DNA of 64,000 bases from Zoogloea sp. GTDB lineage: Bacteria; Pseudomonadota; Gammaproteobacteria; Burkholderiales; Rhodocyclaceae. Positions within the stretch are counted from its first letter, which is position 1, and each line of letters starts with the position of its first letter. The stretch lies in NCBI RefSeq assembly GCF_023150065.1, contig NZ_JAKLLN010000017.1, forward strand, positions 1-64,000. The letters are read 5' to 3'. Positions 26,831-34,847 of the stretch are shown here, piece after piece. The notes beneath the pieces were generated by a model, which was not told the DNA's origin, searched no databases, and saw only the letters and a list, made by a program, of their open reading frames with translations. Both the position numbers and the translations under genes were made by a program.

Positions 26831-27734
26831 GGTACTTGCCGATCTCCACATCTTCGAGGACAGCCAGGGCATCGTCGGTCAGCACGGCCAGCGAGCAATA
26901 CAGGGAAATCAGGTAGGACGAGATGGCGTTGCGGTTGATGCCCATGAAGCGCACCGACAGGCCCGGGGTCTGTTCGCCGGCCAGGCCGGGCTGGAACAGG
27001 CCAACCACGCCCTGGCGCTTCTCGCCGGTGCGCAGCAGGATGATCTTGGTCTTGCCGTCCTCGACCGGCACCTTGTCCGACGGAATCAGCGGAATGCCGC
27101 GCCAGGTCAGGAACTGGGCGCCAAAGAGGCTCACGGTGGGGGGCGGCACGCCGCGGCGGGTGCACTCGCGGCCGAAGGCGGCGATGGCCAGCGGGTGGGT
27201 CAGGAAGAAGCCGGGCTCCTTCCACACCTTGGTCAGCAGGTCGTCCAGATCGTCCGGGGTCGGGGCGCCGGTGAGGGTGGACAGGCGCTGATCGTCCTGG
27301 ACGTTGGCCAGCAGGCCGTAGTCGGGGTTGTTGATCAGTTCGCTTTCCTGACGCTCCTTGATGGTCTCGACGGTCAGGCGCAGCTGTTCCTTGATCTGGT
27401 CATGGGGGCTGCTGTAGAGGTCGGAGACGCGGGTGTGCACGTCGAGGATGGTGGTGACCGCGTTGAGGAAGTACTCGCGGGGCGCCTCGTCGTAGTCAAC
27501 GAAGGTCTGGGGCAGCTCGGACTCGTCGCGCTGGGAGCAGGCCACGCGCACATCGCGGGGGTTCTTGACCTTGTTGAGGCGGTAGATACCGGCCTCGACG
27601 GGCAGCCACTGGAGCAGATGCACCAGCCAGCGGGGGGAGATGGTCGACAGCTGGGGGACGGTCTTGGTGGCATTCGCCAACTGCCGGGCGGCGTTATCGC
27701 CAAGGGCTGTCGGGGCGTCGTGATGGTCGGCCAT
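26805..27734 (-). CDS. Family 2A encapsulin nanocompartment shell protein
   Basis: 309 residues with a strong AAGGAG site before the ATG. No signal peptide or membrane helix is present. The sequence matches the SrpI/major-membrane-protein-I type shell: an extended N-terminal arm (~1-45, PQLSTISPRWLVHLLQWLPVE close by), an HK97-type E-loop and P-domain, and the C-terminal stretch RNAISSYLISLYCSLAVL...DVEIGKYHDYPD. It self-assembles into an icosahedral protein shell. It directly precedes, and overlaps, the desulfurase cargo gene, and lies downstream of an XRE regulator and a rhodanese, so this is a sulfur-metabolism compartment. Close relatives have been reported to store elemental sulfur. Older annotations may call it a membrane protein. 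Confidence 0.94.
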   Translation of the reverse strand: MADHHDAPTALGDNAARQLANATKTVPQLSTISPRWLVHLLQWLPVEAGIYRLNKVKNPRDVRVACSQRDESELPQTFVDYDEAPREYFLNAVTTILDVHTRVSDLYSSPHDQIKEQLRLTVETIKERQESELINNPDYGLLANVQDDQRLSTLTGAPTPDDLDDLLTKVWKEPGFFLTHPLAIAAFGRECTRRGVPPPTVSLFGAQFLTWRGIPLIPSDKVPVEDGKTKIILLRTGEKRQGVVGLFQPGLAGEQTPGLSVRFMGINRNAISSYLISLYCSLAVLTDDALAVLEDVEIGKYHDYPDTYK

Positions 27735-27763
27735 GGAAACTCCTTATCAAAAAAACGGGAAAC

Positions 27764-27784
27764 GTTATGAATAAATCGAATAAC
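27764..27784. promoter_or_regulatory. Inverted repeat before the encapsulin gene, possible XRE operator
   Basis: GTTAT-N11-ATAAC (27764-27784) is a perfect 5-base dyad in an AT-rich patch 30 bases upstream of the encapsulin start, within the 117-base gap after the XRE gene. The gap is much more AT-rich than its surroundings, suggesting a separate promoter for shell and cargo. The neighbouring XRE protein is the natural candidate to bind it. This is inference from position and symmetry only. Confidence 0.4.
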
Positions 27785-27851
27785 CGAGTGTCGTGCCTGC
27801 CCCGCCTCCGTTCAACCGGCTATAGCCATCACGGGGCGGAAAAGCGGCAGC

Positions 27852-28121
27852 TCACTCCACCGAGAGATGTTCGAAACGGGAGATGAGAAGCGAGGGGCGC
27901 AGGCCGAGGGCCAGGGCGAGCTTGCCCACGGTGCCCAGGGACGGCATCGAGCCGCCCCGTTCGATCTCGCCGATATAGCCACGGTTGAGATCGGCATATT
28001 CGGCAAACTCTTCCTGGGACCAGCCCTGCTCCTCGCGCAGGTGGCGCACCACGGCACCGAAGCGGAGCGCCAGGGGGCCCGGCACGGCGGAGGGGGAAAT
28101 GTCGGTCATGGGGGGAGGCAC
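27852..28121 (-). CDS. XRE-family (Cro/CI-type) DNA-binding regulator of the encapsulin operon
   Basis: About 85-89 residues. It is one HTH_3 domain: FGAVVRHLREEQGWSQEEFAEYADLNRGYIGEIERGGSMPSLGTVGKLALALGL contains the helix-turn-helix (SQEEFAEYADLNRGYIGEIERG), followed by a short tail. The start is GTG at 28121, six bases after the rhodanese stop, or ATG at 28109, which lacks a ribosome site. It lies between the rhodanese and shell genes in the same direction. It probably controls the compartment genes, for example in response to sulfur supply. No effector domain is present, so it may act by simple repression or with a partner. Confidence 0.85.
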   Translation of the reverse strand: MPPPMTDISPSAVPGPLALRFGAVVRHLREEQGWSQEEFAEYADLNRGYIGEIERGGSMPSLGTVGKLALALGLRPSLLISRFEHLSVE

Positions 28122-28127
28122 CGCGGC

Positions 28128-28640
28128 TCAGTCCTGGATCCACGGCAGGCCGTGGAAACGCCATCCGCCCAGGCCGCCGCGGCGCTGCCCGGCGTCGATC
28201 TCACCCTCGAAACCCTCAAGGATGTTGAAGGCCCGGGTGAAGCCGGCCTTTGCCGCCGCCTCGGCCGCCAGCGCCGAGCGCTTGCCGCTGCGACAGAGGA
28301 AGACCACCAGCTCATCCTTGCCGACCTTGGCCTCCAGCTCCTTCACGAAACGCGGGTTGCGATTCATGGCGGTGCCGGTGGCCCAGGCCACATGCAGCCC
28401 GGCGGGCACCTGACCGACGAACTTGCGCTCTTCGGCGGTGCGCACATCCACCAGCACGGCCCGGCCGTCGCTGATCAGGGTCCAGGCATCGGCCGGAGAA
28501 ACACCGCCGGCATAGGGCAGACCTTCGGCGCGGGCGTGCTCACGGGCCTGCTCAAGAACGGTTTCGGCGATGTCGGCGCTGCCGGAAGCCGGCGGAACGG
28601 GGGTGCTGCCAGAGACGGCGGCAAGACTGGAATCGAGCAT
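28128..28640 (-). CDS. Rhodanese-like sulfurtransferase of the encapsulin operon
   Basis: 170 residues, no signal peptide. Residues ~45-165 form a single rhodanese domain with VLVDVRTAEER and the active-site loop CRSGKRS; Cys116 is the persulfide-carrying residue, so it should be active. The N-terminal ~40 residues are a helical extension. It is the first gene of the rhodanese-XRE-shell-desulfurase run, six bases before the XRE start. Rhodaneses move sulfane sulfur, so it may hand sulfur to or from the desulfurase-filled compartment. No obvious encapsulation motif is present, and it may stay in the cytosol. Confidence 0.88.
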   Translation of the reverse strand: MLDSSLAAVSGSTPVPPASGSADIAETVLEQAREHARAEGLPYAGGVSPADAWTLISDGRAVLVDVRTAEERKFVGQVPAGLHVAWATGTAMNRNPRFVKELEAKVGKDELVVFLCRSGKRSALAAEAAAKAGFTRAFNILEGFEGEIDAGQRRGGLGGWRFHGLPWIQD

Positions 28641-28789
28641 TTGGGTTCTCCCGAAATTGTGTGGCCGGCACCCCTGTGTGCGCAGCCGATGGGAGAACGA
28701 TAGCGAGGGGCTCGTGCCACACGAACCAAGAAGAATTCAGAAGCCTTGCAACCGGCTGATGATATGCAACGCAGAAATCCTGCAAAGGA

Positions 28790-28815
28790 ACCGGGAGAGC
28801 GGTGACTCTCCCGGT
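28790..28815. terminator. Hairpin between tonB 3' end and the encapsulin operon 5' end
   Basis: ACCGGGAGAG (28790-28799) pairs perfectly with CTCTCCCGGT (28806-28815) around a six-base loop. There is no T tract on either strand. It lies about 100 bases beyond the tonB stop in the direction of transcription, so it may help end the exbB-exbD-exbD-tonB message and protect the encapsulin operon from read-through. Terminator function is inferred. Confidence 0.4.
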
Positions 28816-28888
28816 GGGGGTTGAATTGAACCTGATCTCATCCGTTTGACGCGTCGTCCGACAGCACACAACGGGGCGACTTGTAGGG

Positions 28889-28906
28889 GGGCAACTTCAG
28901 TCGCCC
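28889..28906. repeat. REP-like palindrome, single copy
   Basis: GGGCAACTTCAGTCGCCC is a copy of the dispersed palindrome with one stem mismatch (A for G). It is flanked by TAGGG on the left and CCCC on the right, the reverse orientation of the copies at 1293, 3064 and 37936. It lies 13 bases past the tonB stop codon, the usual place for REP elements. Confidence 0.7.
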
Positions 28907-28918
28907 CCACCAGGAGCC

Positions 28919-29566
28919 TCAGCCGGCCTCGAACACGAACTGCTGGACCGCCACGATGTCGGCTTCGCCGGACACGCATTTGTACTGCAGCATGGCCGAA
29001 CGCACTGCCGAATGAAACACCTTGGGGCCGGACAGGATCGCCACTTCCTTGACCACGCCATCGCGGATGGTGGCCTGGGCGCGGATCACCCCGCTCACCC
29101 CTTCGGCGCCCCGGGGCACTTCGGGCCGCACCTGGGTCGGGCAGCTGGCGGCGATGTCCATGCGCTGGGGCTTGGGCGGAGCCACCGGTGCCGGTGCGGG
29201 GGGCGCCGGCGGGGCGATGACGGCGGGCTCGGGCGGCGGCGTCGGCGTGGAGGCCGCGATCACCGGGGCCGCAGCCGGCGGCGCCACCTCGGGGGGCGGC
29301 ACGTAGGCCGGGGGTGGCGGGGTCTTCAGCTTGGGCGCCTGCTCCACCTTCACCACCTTGGGGGGCGGGGGCGGCGGAGGCAGCTTCACCTCCTGGATCA
29401 CCGCCGCCTCCAGCGGCTTCTTGATGACCTTGACGATGTCCCGGGCCAGGCCGGAGACCAGCGCATAGCCGATGACGATGTGCAGCCCGACGACGACGAC
29501 CAGACCGGTAGCGCTCCGGGACGGGTCCTTGGGCTGGAAATGGTAGTTTGCGGTAATCGTGCTCAT
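28919..29566 (-). CDS. tonB: TonB energy-transducing protein
   Basis: 215 residues. It has a short cytoplasmic start, one membrane anchor (residues ~20-40, TGLVVVVGLHIVIGYALVSG), a long Pro-rich spacer (KLPPPPPPP, KTPPPPAYVPPP and further repeats) that spans the periplasm, and a C-terminal domain (~140-215) with the YKCVSGEADIVAVQQFVFEAG end. It passes proton-motive energy from ExbB-ExbD to outer-membrane receptors, of which the window has three. It overlaps the upstream exbD by four bases. The set probably serves the Fur-controlled receptor at 17 kb, but no clear Fur box was seen before exbB. Confidence 0.92.
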   Translation of the reverse strand: MSTITANYHFQPKDPSRSATGLVVVVGLHIVIGYALVSGLARDIVKVIKKPLEAAVIQEVKLPPPPPPPKVVKVEQAPKLKTPPPPAYVPPPEVAPPAAAPVIAASTPTPPPEPAVIAPPAPPAPAPVAPPKPQRMDIAASCPTQVRPEVPRGAEGVSGVIRAQATIRDGVVKEVAILSGPKVFHSAVRSAMLQYKCVSGEADIVAVQQFVFEAG

Positions 29567-29994
29567 TCTATGAATTGCTCGCTGCCAATGACGCCAATCT
29601 TGGTGAGCCCCGAGCGCTTGGTTGCCGCCAGGATGCTCGCCACCACTTCGTAACGCGCCTGCCGGTCAGGGCGCAGATGCACCTCCGGCTGCACCGCCAG
29701 GGCCGAGACCTCGTTCATCTTCTGCTCCAGATCCGCCCCGCTGGCCACCGGCACACCCTGCCAATGGACCACGCTCTTCGCGTCCACATCGATCTTCACC
29801 ACCTCCGGCTTCACGTCGCTGGGGGGCGGCGTACCGACGGGCAGGTTGAGGTTCACCGCGTGCAGCTGGATGGGGATGGTGATGATCAGCATCACCAGCA
29901 GCACCAGCATCACGTCGATGAGCGGGGTGGTGTTGATGTCCATCATCACCTCGGGCTCGCTGCCTGCCCCGCTGCTTCCCACATTCATTCCCAT
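29563..29994 (-). CDS. exbD: ExbD/TolR-family protein (second copy)
   Basis: 143 residues with AAGGAG ahead of the ATG. There is one membrane helix near residues 22-42, preceded by the conserved DINTTPLIDVMLVLLVMLIIT segment carrying the functional Asp, and a periplasmic C-terminal domain. It forms the proton-driven motor with ExbB and TonB. It overlaps tonB by four bases and lies 11 bases after another exbD. Two different ExbD proteins in one operon are known from Xanthomonas and some betaproteobacteria. Confidence 0.92.
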   Translation of the reverse strand: MGMNVGSSGAGSEPEVMMDINTTPLIDVMLVLLVMLIITIPIQLHAVNLNLPVGTPPPSDVKPEVVKIDVDAKSVVHWQGVPVASGADLEQKMNEVSALAVQPEVHLRPDRQARYEVVASILAATKRSGLTKIGVIGSEQFIE

Positions 29995-30005
29995 GTTCGA
30001 CTCCT

Positions 30006-30434
30006 TCAGCTGCCCCGGGCCGGGGGCTCGGTAATGAAGGCCACCTTGGCGATGCCGGCCAGCTGGCAGGCATACAGCACCTTGCCCACGCCTTCGTACT
30101 GGGCGGTCAGGTCACCGCGGATCTGCACTTCCGGCTGGGGCTGCTGCACCGACACCTTCTTGAGCTGATCCACCAGCGCCCGGGTGCTCGACACCCTGGC
30201 GTCCTGGAGATAGATGGCGTTGGACTTGTCCACCGAGATCACCAGGTTCTCGGGCTTGGACTCCCGCACCTCGATGGTCTCCTTGGGCAGTTCCACCTGC
30301 ACCGAGGTATTCACCACCGGGATGGTGATCAGGAAGATGATCAGCAGCACCAGCATCACGTCCACCAGGGGCGTGGTGTTGATGGCCGCGATCACCTCAT
30401 CGTCGCCCTCCGCGGGCGCTGCAGTGATGGCCAT
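30006..30434 (-). CDS. exbD: ExbD/TolR-family protein (first copy)
   Basis: 142 residues with GGAG ten bases before the ATG. A single membrane helix carries AINTTPLVDVMLVLLIIFLIT with the motor Asp, followed by a periplasmic domain ending EPPARGS. It is clearly related to but distinct from the exbD at 29563: they share the membrane segment but differ in the periplasmic part, and so may interact with different partners. It lies 18 bases after exbB. Confidence 0.92.
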   Translation of the reverse strand: MAITAAPAEGDDEVIAAINTTPLVDVMLVLLIIFLITIPVVNTSVQVELPKETIEVRESKPENLVISVDKSNAIYLQDARVSSTRALVDQLKKVSVQQPQPEVQIRGDLTAQYEGVGKVLYACQLAGIAKVAFITEPPARGS

Positions 30435-30452
30435 GACGTGCGGCTCCGGGGC

Positions 30453-31319
30453 TCAGGCCTTGGTGGCCGAGGCCAGGATGACCGAGTGCAGGTCGCTGCC
30501 GAAGGCGCGGACTTCGTCCAGCACGCCCTTGTTGCGGCGCACCAGCCAGTTGTAGCCCAGCACCGCCGGCACGGCCACGGCCAGGCCGATGGCGGTCATG
30601 ATCAGCGCCTCGCCCACCGGGCCGGCCACCTTGTCGATGGAGGCCTGCCCCGCCACGCCGATGGCGGTGAGGGCGTGGTAGATGCCCCACACGGTGCCGA
30701 ACAGCCCGACGAAGGGGGCGGTGGAACCCACCGTGGCCAGGAAGGCCAGGCCACCCTGCAGGCGGCTCTGGATGCGCTCGATGGCGCGCTGGATGGACAG
30801 GGTCACCCAGTCGTTGAAGCCCACGTGCTGGAGCAGGCCATCATGCTTCTTGGTGGCCTCGATGCCGGCCTCGGCGATGAAGCGGAAGGGGCTGGAGCTT
30901 TCCAGGTTCTCGGCGCCCTGCTGCACCGAACCGGCGTTCCAGAACTCGCTGGTGGTCTTCTTGGCCTGACGGCCGATCTTGGTCTGCTCCAGCAGCTTCA
31001 CGATGATCACGTACCAGCTGCCCACGCTCATGATGAGCAGCAGCAGCAGCACGGTCTTGGCCACCGCGTCGCTGCCCTTCCACAGGGCTTCGATGCCGTA
31101 GGGGTTCTCGACGGACTCGGTGGCGCCGGCCTTGCTCACCGGCGCTGCGGCGGCAGAAGCGGGCGCCGCGGCCGACGCCTCGGCAGCCGCCGTCACCGCC
31201 GGCGGGTTGGACTGGGCCATGACGCTGCCGGTGGCGGTGAGGCCTGCGGTGGCGATCAGCGCCGATGCCAGCAGTGCCGAAATGCGGGAACGGCCCGCCG
31301 TTATCTCTTTATTGAACAT
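30453..31319 (-). CDS. exbB: ExbB/TolQ/MotA-family proton channel protein
   Basis: 288 residues from the ATG 31317-31319, preceded by CGGAG; the frame stays open 64 codons upstream but without a start signal. An N-terminal signal-type helix is followed by an Ala-rich periplasmic stretch, then three membrane helices: VAKTVLLLLLIMSVGSWYVI, the segment around GLAFLATVGSTAPFVGLFGTV, and ALIMTAIGLAVAVPAVLG. The long periplasmic N-terminus is typical of ExbB of the Pseudomonas/Xanthomonas type. It forms the channel with both ExbD proteins. It is the first gene of the exbB-exbD-exbD-tonB operon, divergent from a sigma-54 regulator. Confidence 0.92.
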   Translation of the reverse strand: MFNKEITAGRSRISALLASALIATAGLTATGSVMAQSNPPAVTAAAEASAAAPASAAAAPVSKAGATESVENPYGIEALWKGSDAVAKTVLLLLLIMSVGSWYVIIVKLLEQTKIGRQAKKTTSEFWNAGSVQQGAENLESSSPFRFIAEAGIEATKKHDGLLQHVGFNDWVTLSIQRAIERIQSRLQGGLAFLATVGSTAPFVGLFGTVWGIYHALTAIGVAGQASIDKVAGPVGEALIMTAIGLAVAVPAVLGYNWLVRRNKGVLDEVRAFGSDLHSVILASATKA

Positions 31320-31692
31320 GCTAATTCTCCGGAATGATAAGAAAGAATAAAAATTGCTGACGGACGAATTGAAAAAACCGCTTTCAACCCGCCTTCCGGG
31401 CCGCCGCGGGGGCCACAGCCGGAAATAAGACGCTCCCCACGGGAGGACCGGACGCCAATGCAATCCCCATTGCACGGCCCATGCCAGATTCAACTTTCCC
31501 TTTTCATTCATGAGCCTGGGCTATTTTTCGAGAATCCGGAATTGAAACATGGTGAATACCGCACACCTTTCCTGCTTGGAATTCAACAGTTGTGATGGTG
31601 AGTCAGCAGATATACAAATCAGAAATTCTTTGTTCTTGAGCGGGGAACCCCGTACTTACAATTTGAACCAATAACAACCCGGCATCCAGAAA
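31320..31692. other. Divergent intergenic region exbB / sigma-54 regulator
   Basis: 373 bases without a gene, AT-rich at both ends. CGGGGAACCCCG (31641-31652) is a perfect 12-base palindrome placed between TTCTTG and TACAAT, which could be the -35 and -10 elements of the regulator gene at 31693. On the exbB side, the stretch AATGATAAGAAAGAATA (31333-31349) is faintly Fur-like but does not fit the 7-1-7 dyad. No sigma-54 -24/-12 element was recognised. Confidence 0.4.
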
Positions 31693-32748
<1,056 letters not shown>

Positions 32749-32751
32749 ACC

Positions 32752-33306
32752 ATGGCCGGCAAATCATGGGTTGATGCCAACTACCGCTTCATTGCCGCCT
32801 ACCAGGAGGTCAACGCCCGAATCGCCCAGCGCCAGCAGGCCCTGGCCCTTTACGTCACCCTGGTGGTGAGCATCCTGGCCGCCCTGGTGGCCCTCAAACC
32901 GGGGGCCACCCAGGGCACCATGCCCGTGGAATGGTTGATCCTGGGCTTTCCGGTGGCCTCCACCTGCCTGGCTTTCCTCAATTTCAAGGCCGAGCGGGCC
33001 ATCACCAACCTGCGCCGCTTCCTGTCCACCCTCGAGCGCCTGGAGCGGGACAGCCACGGCCTGCCCAGCTACAACACCGACCCCGGCTGGGCGGCGGGCG
33101 CCAACAAGGCGCGGCGCTTTCACGACTTTGCCGCCGCCGTGCTGGTGGCGGGGGGCAATGGCATCGGCCTGGCCGCAGGCTGGCGCATCTATCCGGAGCG
33201 CTTCGACGCCAATCCCTTCATCCTGTGGCTGGCGCTGGGCTGCAGCGCCGCGTCGCTGCTGGCCCTGCTGCTGAGCCCCAAATGGAGCTTCCGCCCCGAC
33301 GCCTGA
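32752..33306 (+). CDS. Four-helix membrane protein of unknown function
   Basis: 184 residues. There are two helix pairs: ~28-48 and ~58-78, then a soluble stretch of ~50 residues (FKAERAITNLRRFLSTLERLERD) that looks amphipathic, then ~122-142 and ~155-175. No catalytic motif is recognised. It starts four bases after the stop of the sigma-54 activator, so the two are co-transcribed. It may be a signal-linked partner of the activator or an unrelated neighbour. I do not recognise the family. Confidence 0.75.
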   Translation: MAGKSWVDANYRFIAAYQEVNARIAQRQQALALYVTLVVSILAALVALKPGATQGTMPVEWLILGFPVASTCLAFLNFKAERAITNLRRFLSTLERLERDSHGLPSYNTDPGWAAGANKARRFHDFAAAVLVAGGNGIGLAAGWRIYPERFDANPFILWLALGCSAASLLALLLSPKWSFRPDA

Positions 33307-33599
33307 TGCGCCGCTGTTGATCGCGCAACAGCCGGGCAGCAGCAATGCTGCGGTGGCAACCCGACGGCGGAGAAATCCGCCACGTAATTGCCCGGCCAAT
33401 TCATCCTTATTTCCGATTCAATTCCTCGGACGTGGGGCTGAATCAATTCAATTCAAGGATTTGAGCGCTTATTCCCCTCCGGAAATAGCTTCGCCTCGAT
33501 TCGGCTAAAGCCCCGGCACGAAACCTGCCTCTATTCCGCGGACTGGCGCCCGAGCACCCCATTCCGGCAGGCGCCCTATTGCCAAGCAGATTCCTCGTC

Positions 33600-34847
33600 A
33601 TGAAAAAGAAGTACCTCTGGAGCACCCTCGCCCTGGTCGCCGCCACGACGGCCGCCGGTGCCTTCTATTACCGCGGCGCCGCCCCCGCCCAGGCCGCCAG
33701 CGCCGAAGCCGCACCCGGCGGCCGCCCCGATGGCCCGCCCAGGGGCAAGGGCGGGCGCAACCGGGAGGCCGGCAACCGGCCGGTGCCGGTGCTGGCCGCC
33801 ACCACCCGCAGCGGCGACATGGACATCAGCGTCAACGCCATCGGCACCGTCACCGCCTTCAACACCGTGACCCTCAAGCCCCGGGTGGACGGACAAATCC
33901 AGCGCATCGCCTTCCGCGAGGGGCAGACCGTGAAGGCCGGCGAGCTGCTGGCCGAGATCGACCCGCGCCCCTACGCCGCCGCCCTGGAGCAGGCCAGCGG
34001 CCAGCTCAAGCGCGACGAGGCCCTGCTGGCCAATGCCCGGCTCGACCTGGAACGCTACAGGGGCCTGCTGGCCAAGGACTCCATCGCCCGCCAGCAGGTG
34101 GACGCCCAGGAAGCCCAGGTGCGCCAGCTCGAAGGCACGGTGCAGACCGGCAAGGCCCTGGTGGACACCGCCCGCCTCAACCTCAGCTTCACCCGGGTCA
34201 CCGCCCCGGTCGAGGGCACCCTGGGCCTGCGCCAGGTGGACGCCGGCAACATGGTGCGTGCCAGCGACGCCACCGGCCTGGTGATCCTCACCCAGACCCG
34301 CCCCATCTCCGTGCTGTTCTCCGTGCCCGCCGCCCACCTGCCGGCCATCCAGGGCCGCGCCGGCAAGGCCCTCAGCGTCGAAGCCTGGGACCGGGACGGT
34401 CGGCGCAAGCTGGCCACCGGACGCCTGGTGAGCACCGACAACCTCATCGACACCAGCACCGGCACCGTGCGCCTCAAGGCCCAGTTCGACAACACCGACG
34501 GCGTGCTCTTTCCCAACCAGTTCGTCAGCGCCCGGCTGCGCGTGGACACCCGCCACGACGCGGTGCTGGTGCCCTCGGCCGCCATCCTCAAGGGCGCCCA
34601 GGGCAGCTTCGTGTACGTGGTCAATGAGCAGGACAAGACCGCCAGCGTGCGCCCGGTGGTCCTCGGCCCGGCCACCGCCGACACGGTGAGCATCGAATCC
34701 GGCCTGGCCGCCGGCGAGAAGATCGTTATCGAAGGCGTGGACCGCCTGCGCGACGGCGCCCAGGTCGAGCTCGCCTCGCCAGAGTCGCGCCAGCGCGGCA
34801 ACGGCGGCCCCGGCGGTGAGCGTCGCGAGCGCAAGAAACCGGCATGA
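33600..34847 (+). CDS. mdtA: RND efflux periplasmic adaptor, MdtA type
   Basis: 415 residues from the ATG at 33600; a TTG seven codons upstream is also open. The N-terminal anchor (residues ~5-20) is followed by a Gly/Arg-rich linker, lipoyl half-motifs ([36 protein letters not shown] and [20 protein letters not shown] regions), a coiled-coil hairpin ~105-165, and beta-barrel and membrane-proximal domains. It links the inner-membrane pumps to the outer-membrane channel. Its stop overlaps the first pump gene by four bases. Together with the next three genes it forms an mdtABC-type operon. Confidence 0.9.
   Translation: MKKKYLWSTLALVAATTAAGAFYYRGAAPAQAASAEAAPGGRPDGPPRGKGGRNREAGNRPVPVLAATTRSGDMDISVNAIGTVTAFNTVTLKPRVDGQIQRIAFREGQTVKAGELLAEIDPRPYAAALEQASGQLKRDEALLANARLDLERYRGLLAKDSIARQQVDAQEAQVRQLEGTVQTGKALVDTARLNLSFTRVTAPVEGTLGLRQVDAGNMVRASDATGLVILTQTRPISVLFSVPAAHLPAIQGRAGKALSVEAWDRDGRRKLATGRLVSTDNLIDTSTGTVRLKAQFDNTDGVLFPNQFVSARLRVDTRHDAVLVPSAAILKGAQGSFVYVVNEQDKTASVRPVVLGPATADTVSIESGLAAGEKIVIEGVDRLRDGAQVELASPESRQRGNGGPGGERRERKKPA

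Noticed and set aside
31333-31349. Fur-like AT-rich stretch before exbB
   Set aside because: Only one half fits the hexamer pattern; the 7-1-7 symmetry seen in the three accepted boxes is missing.
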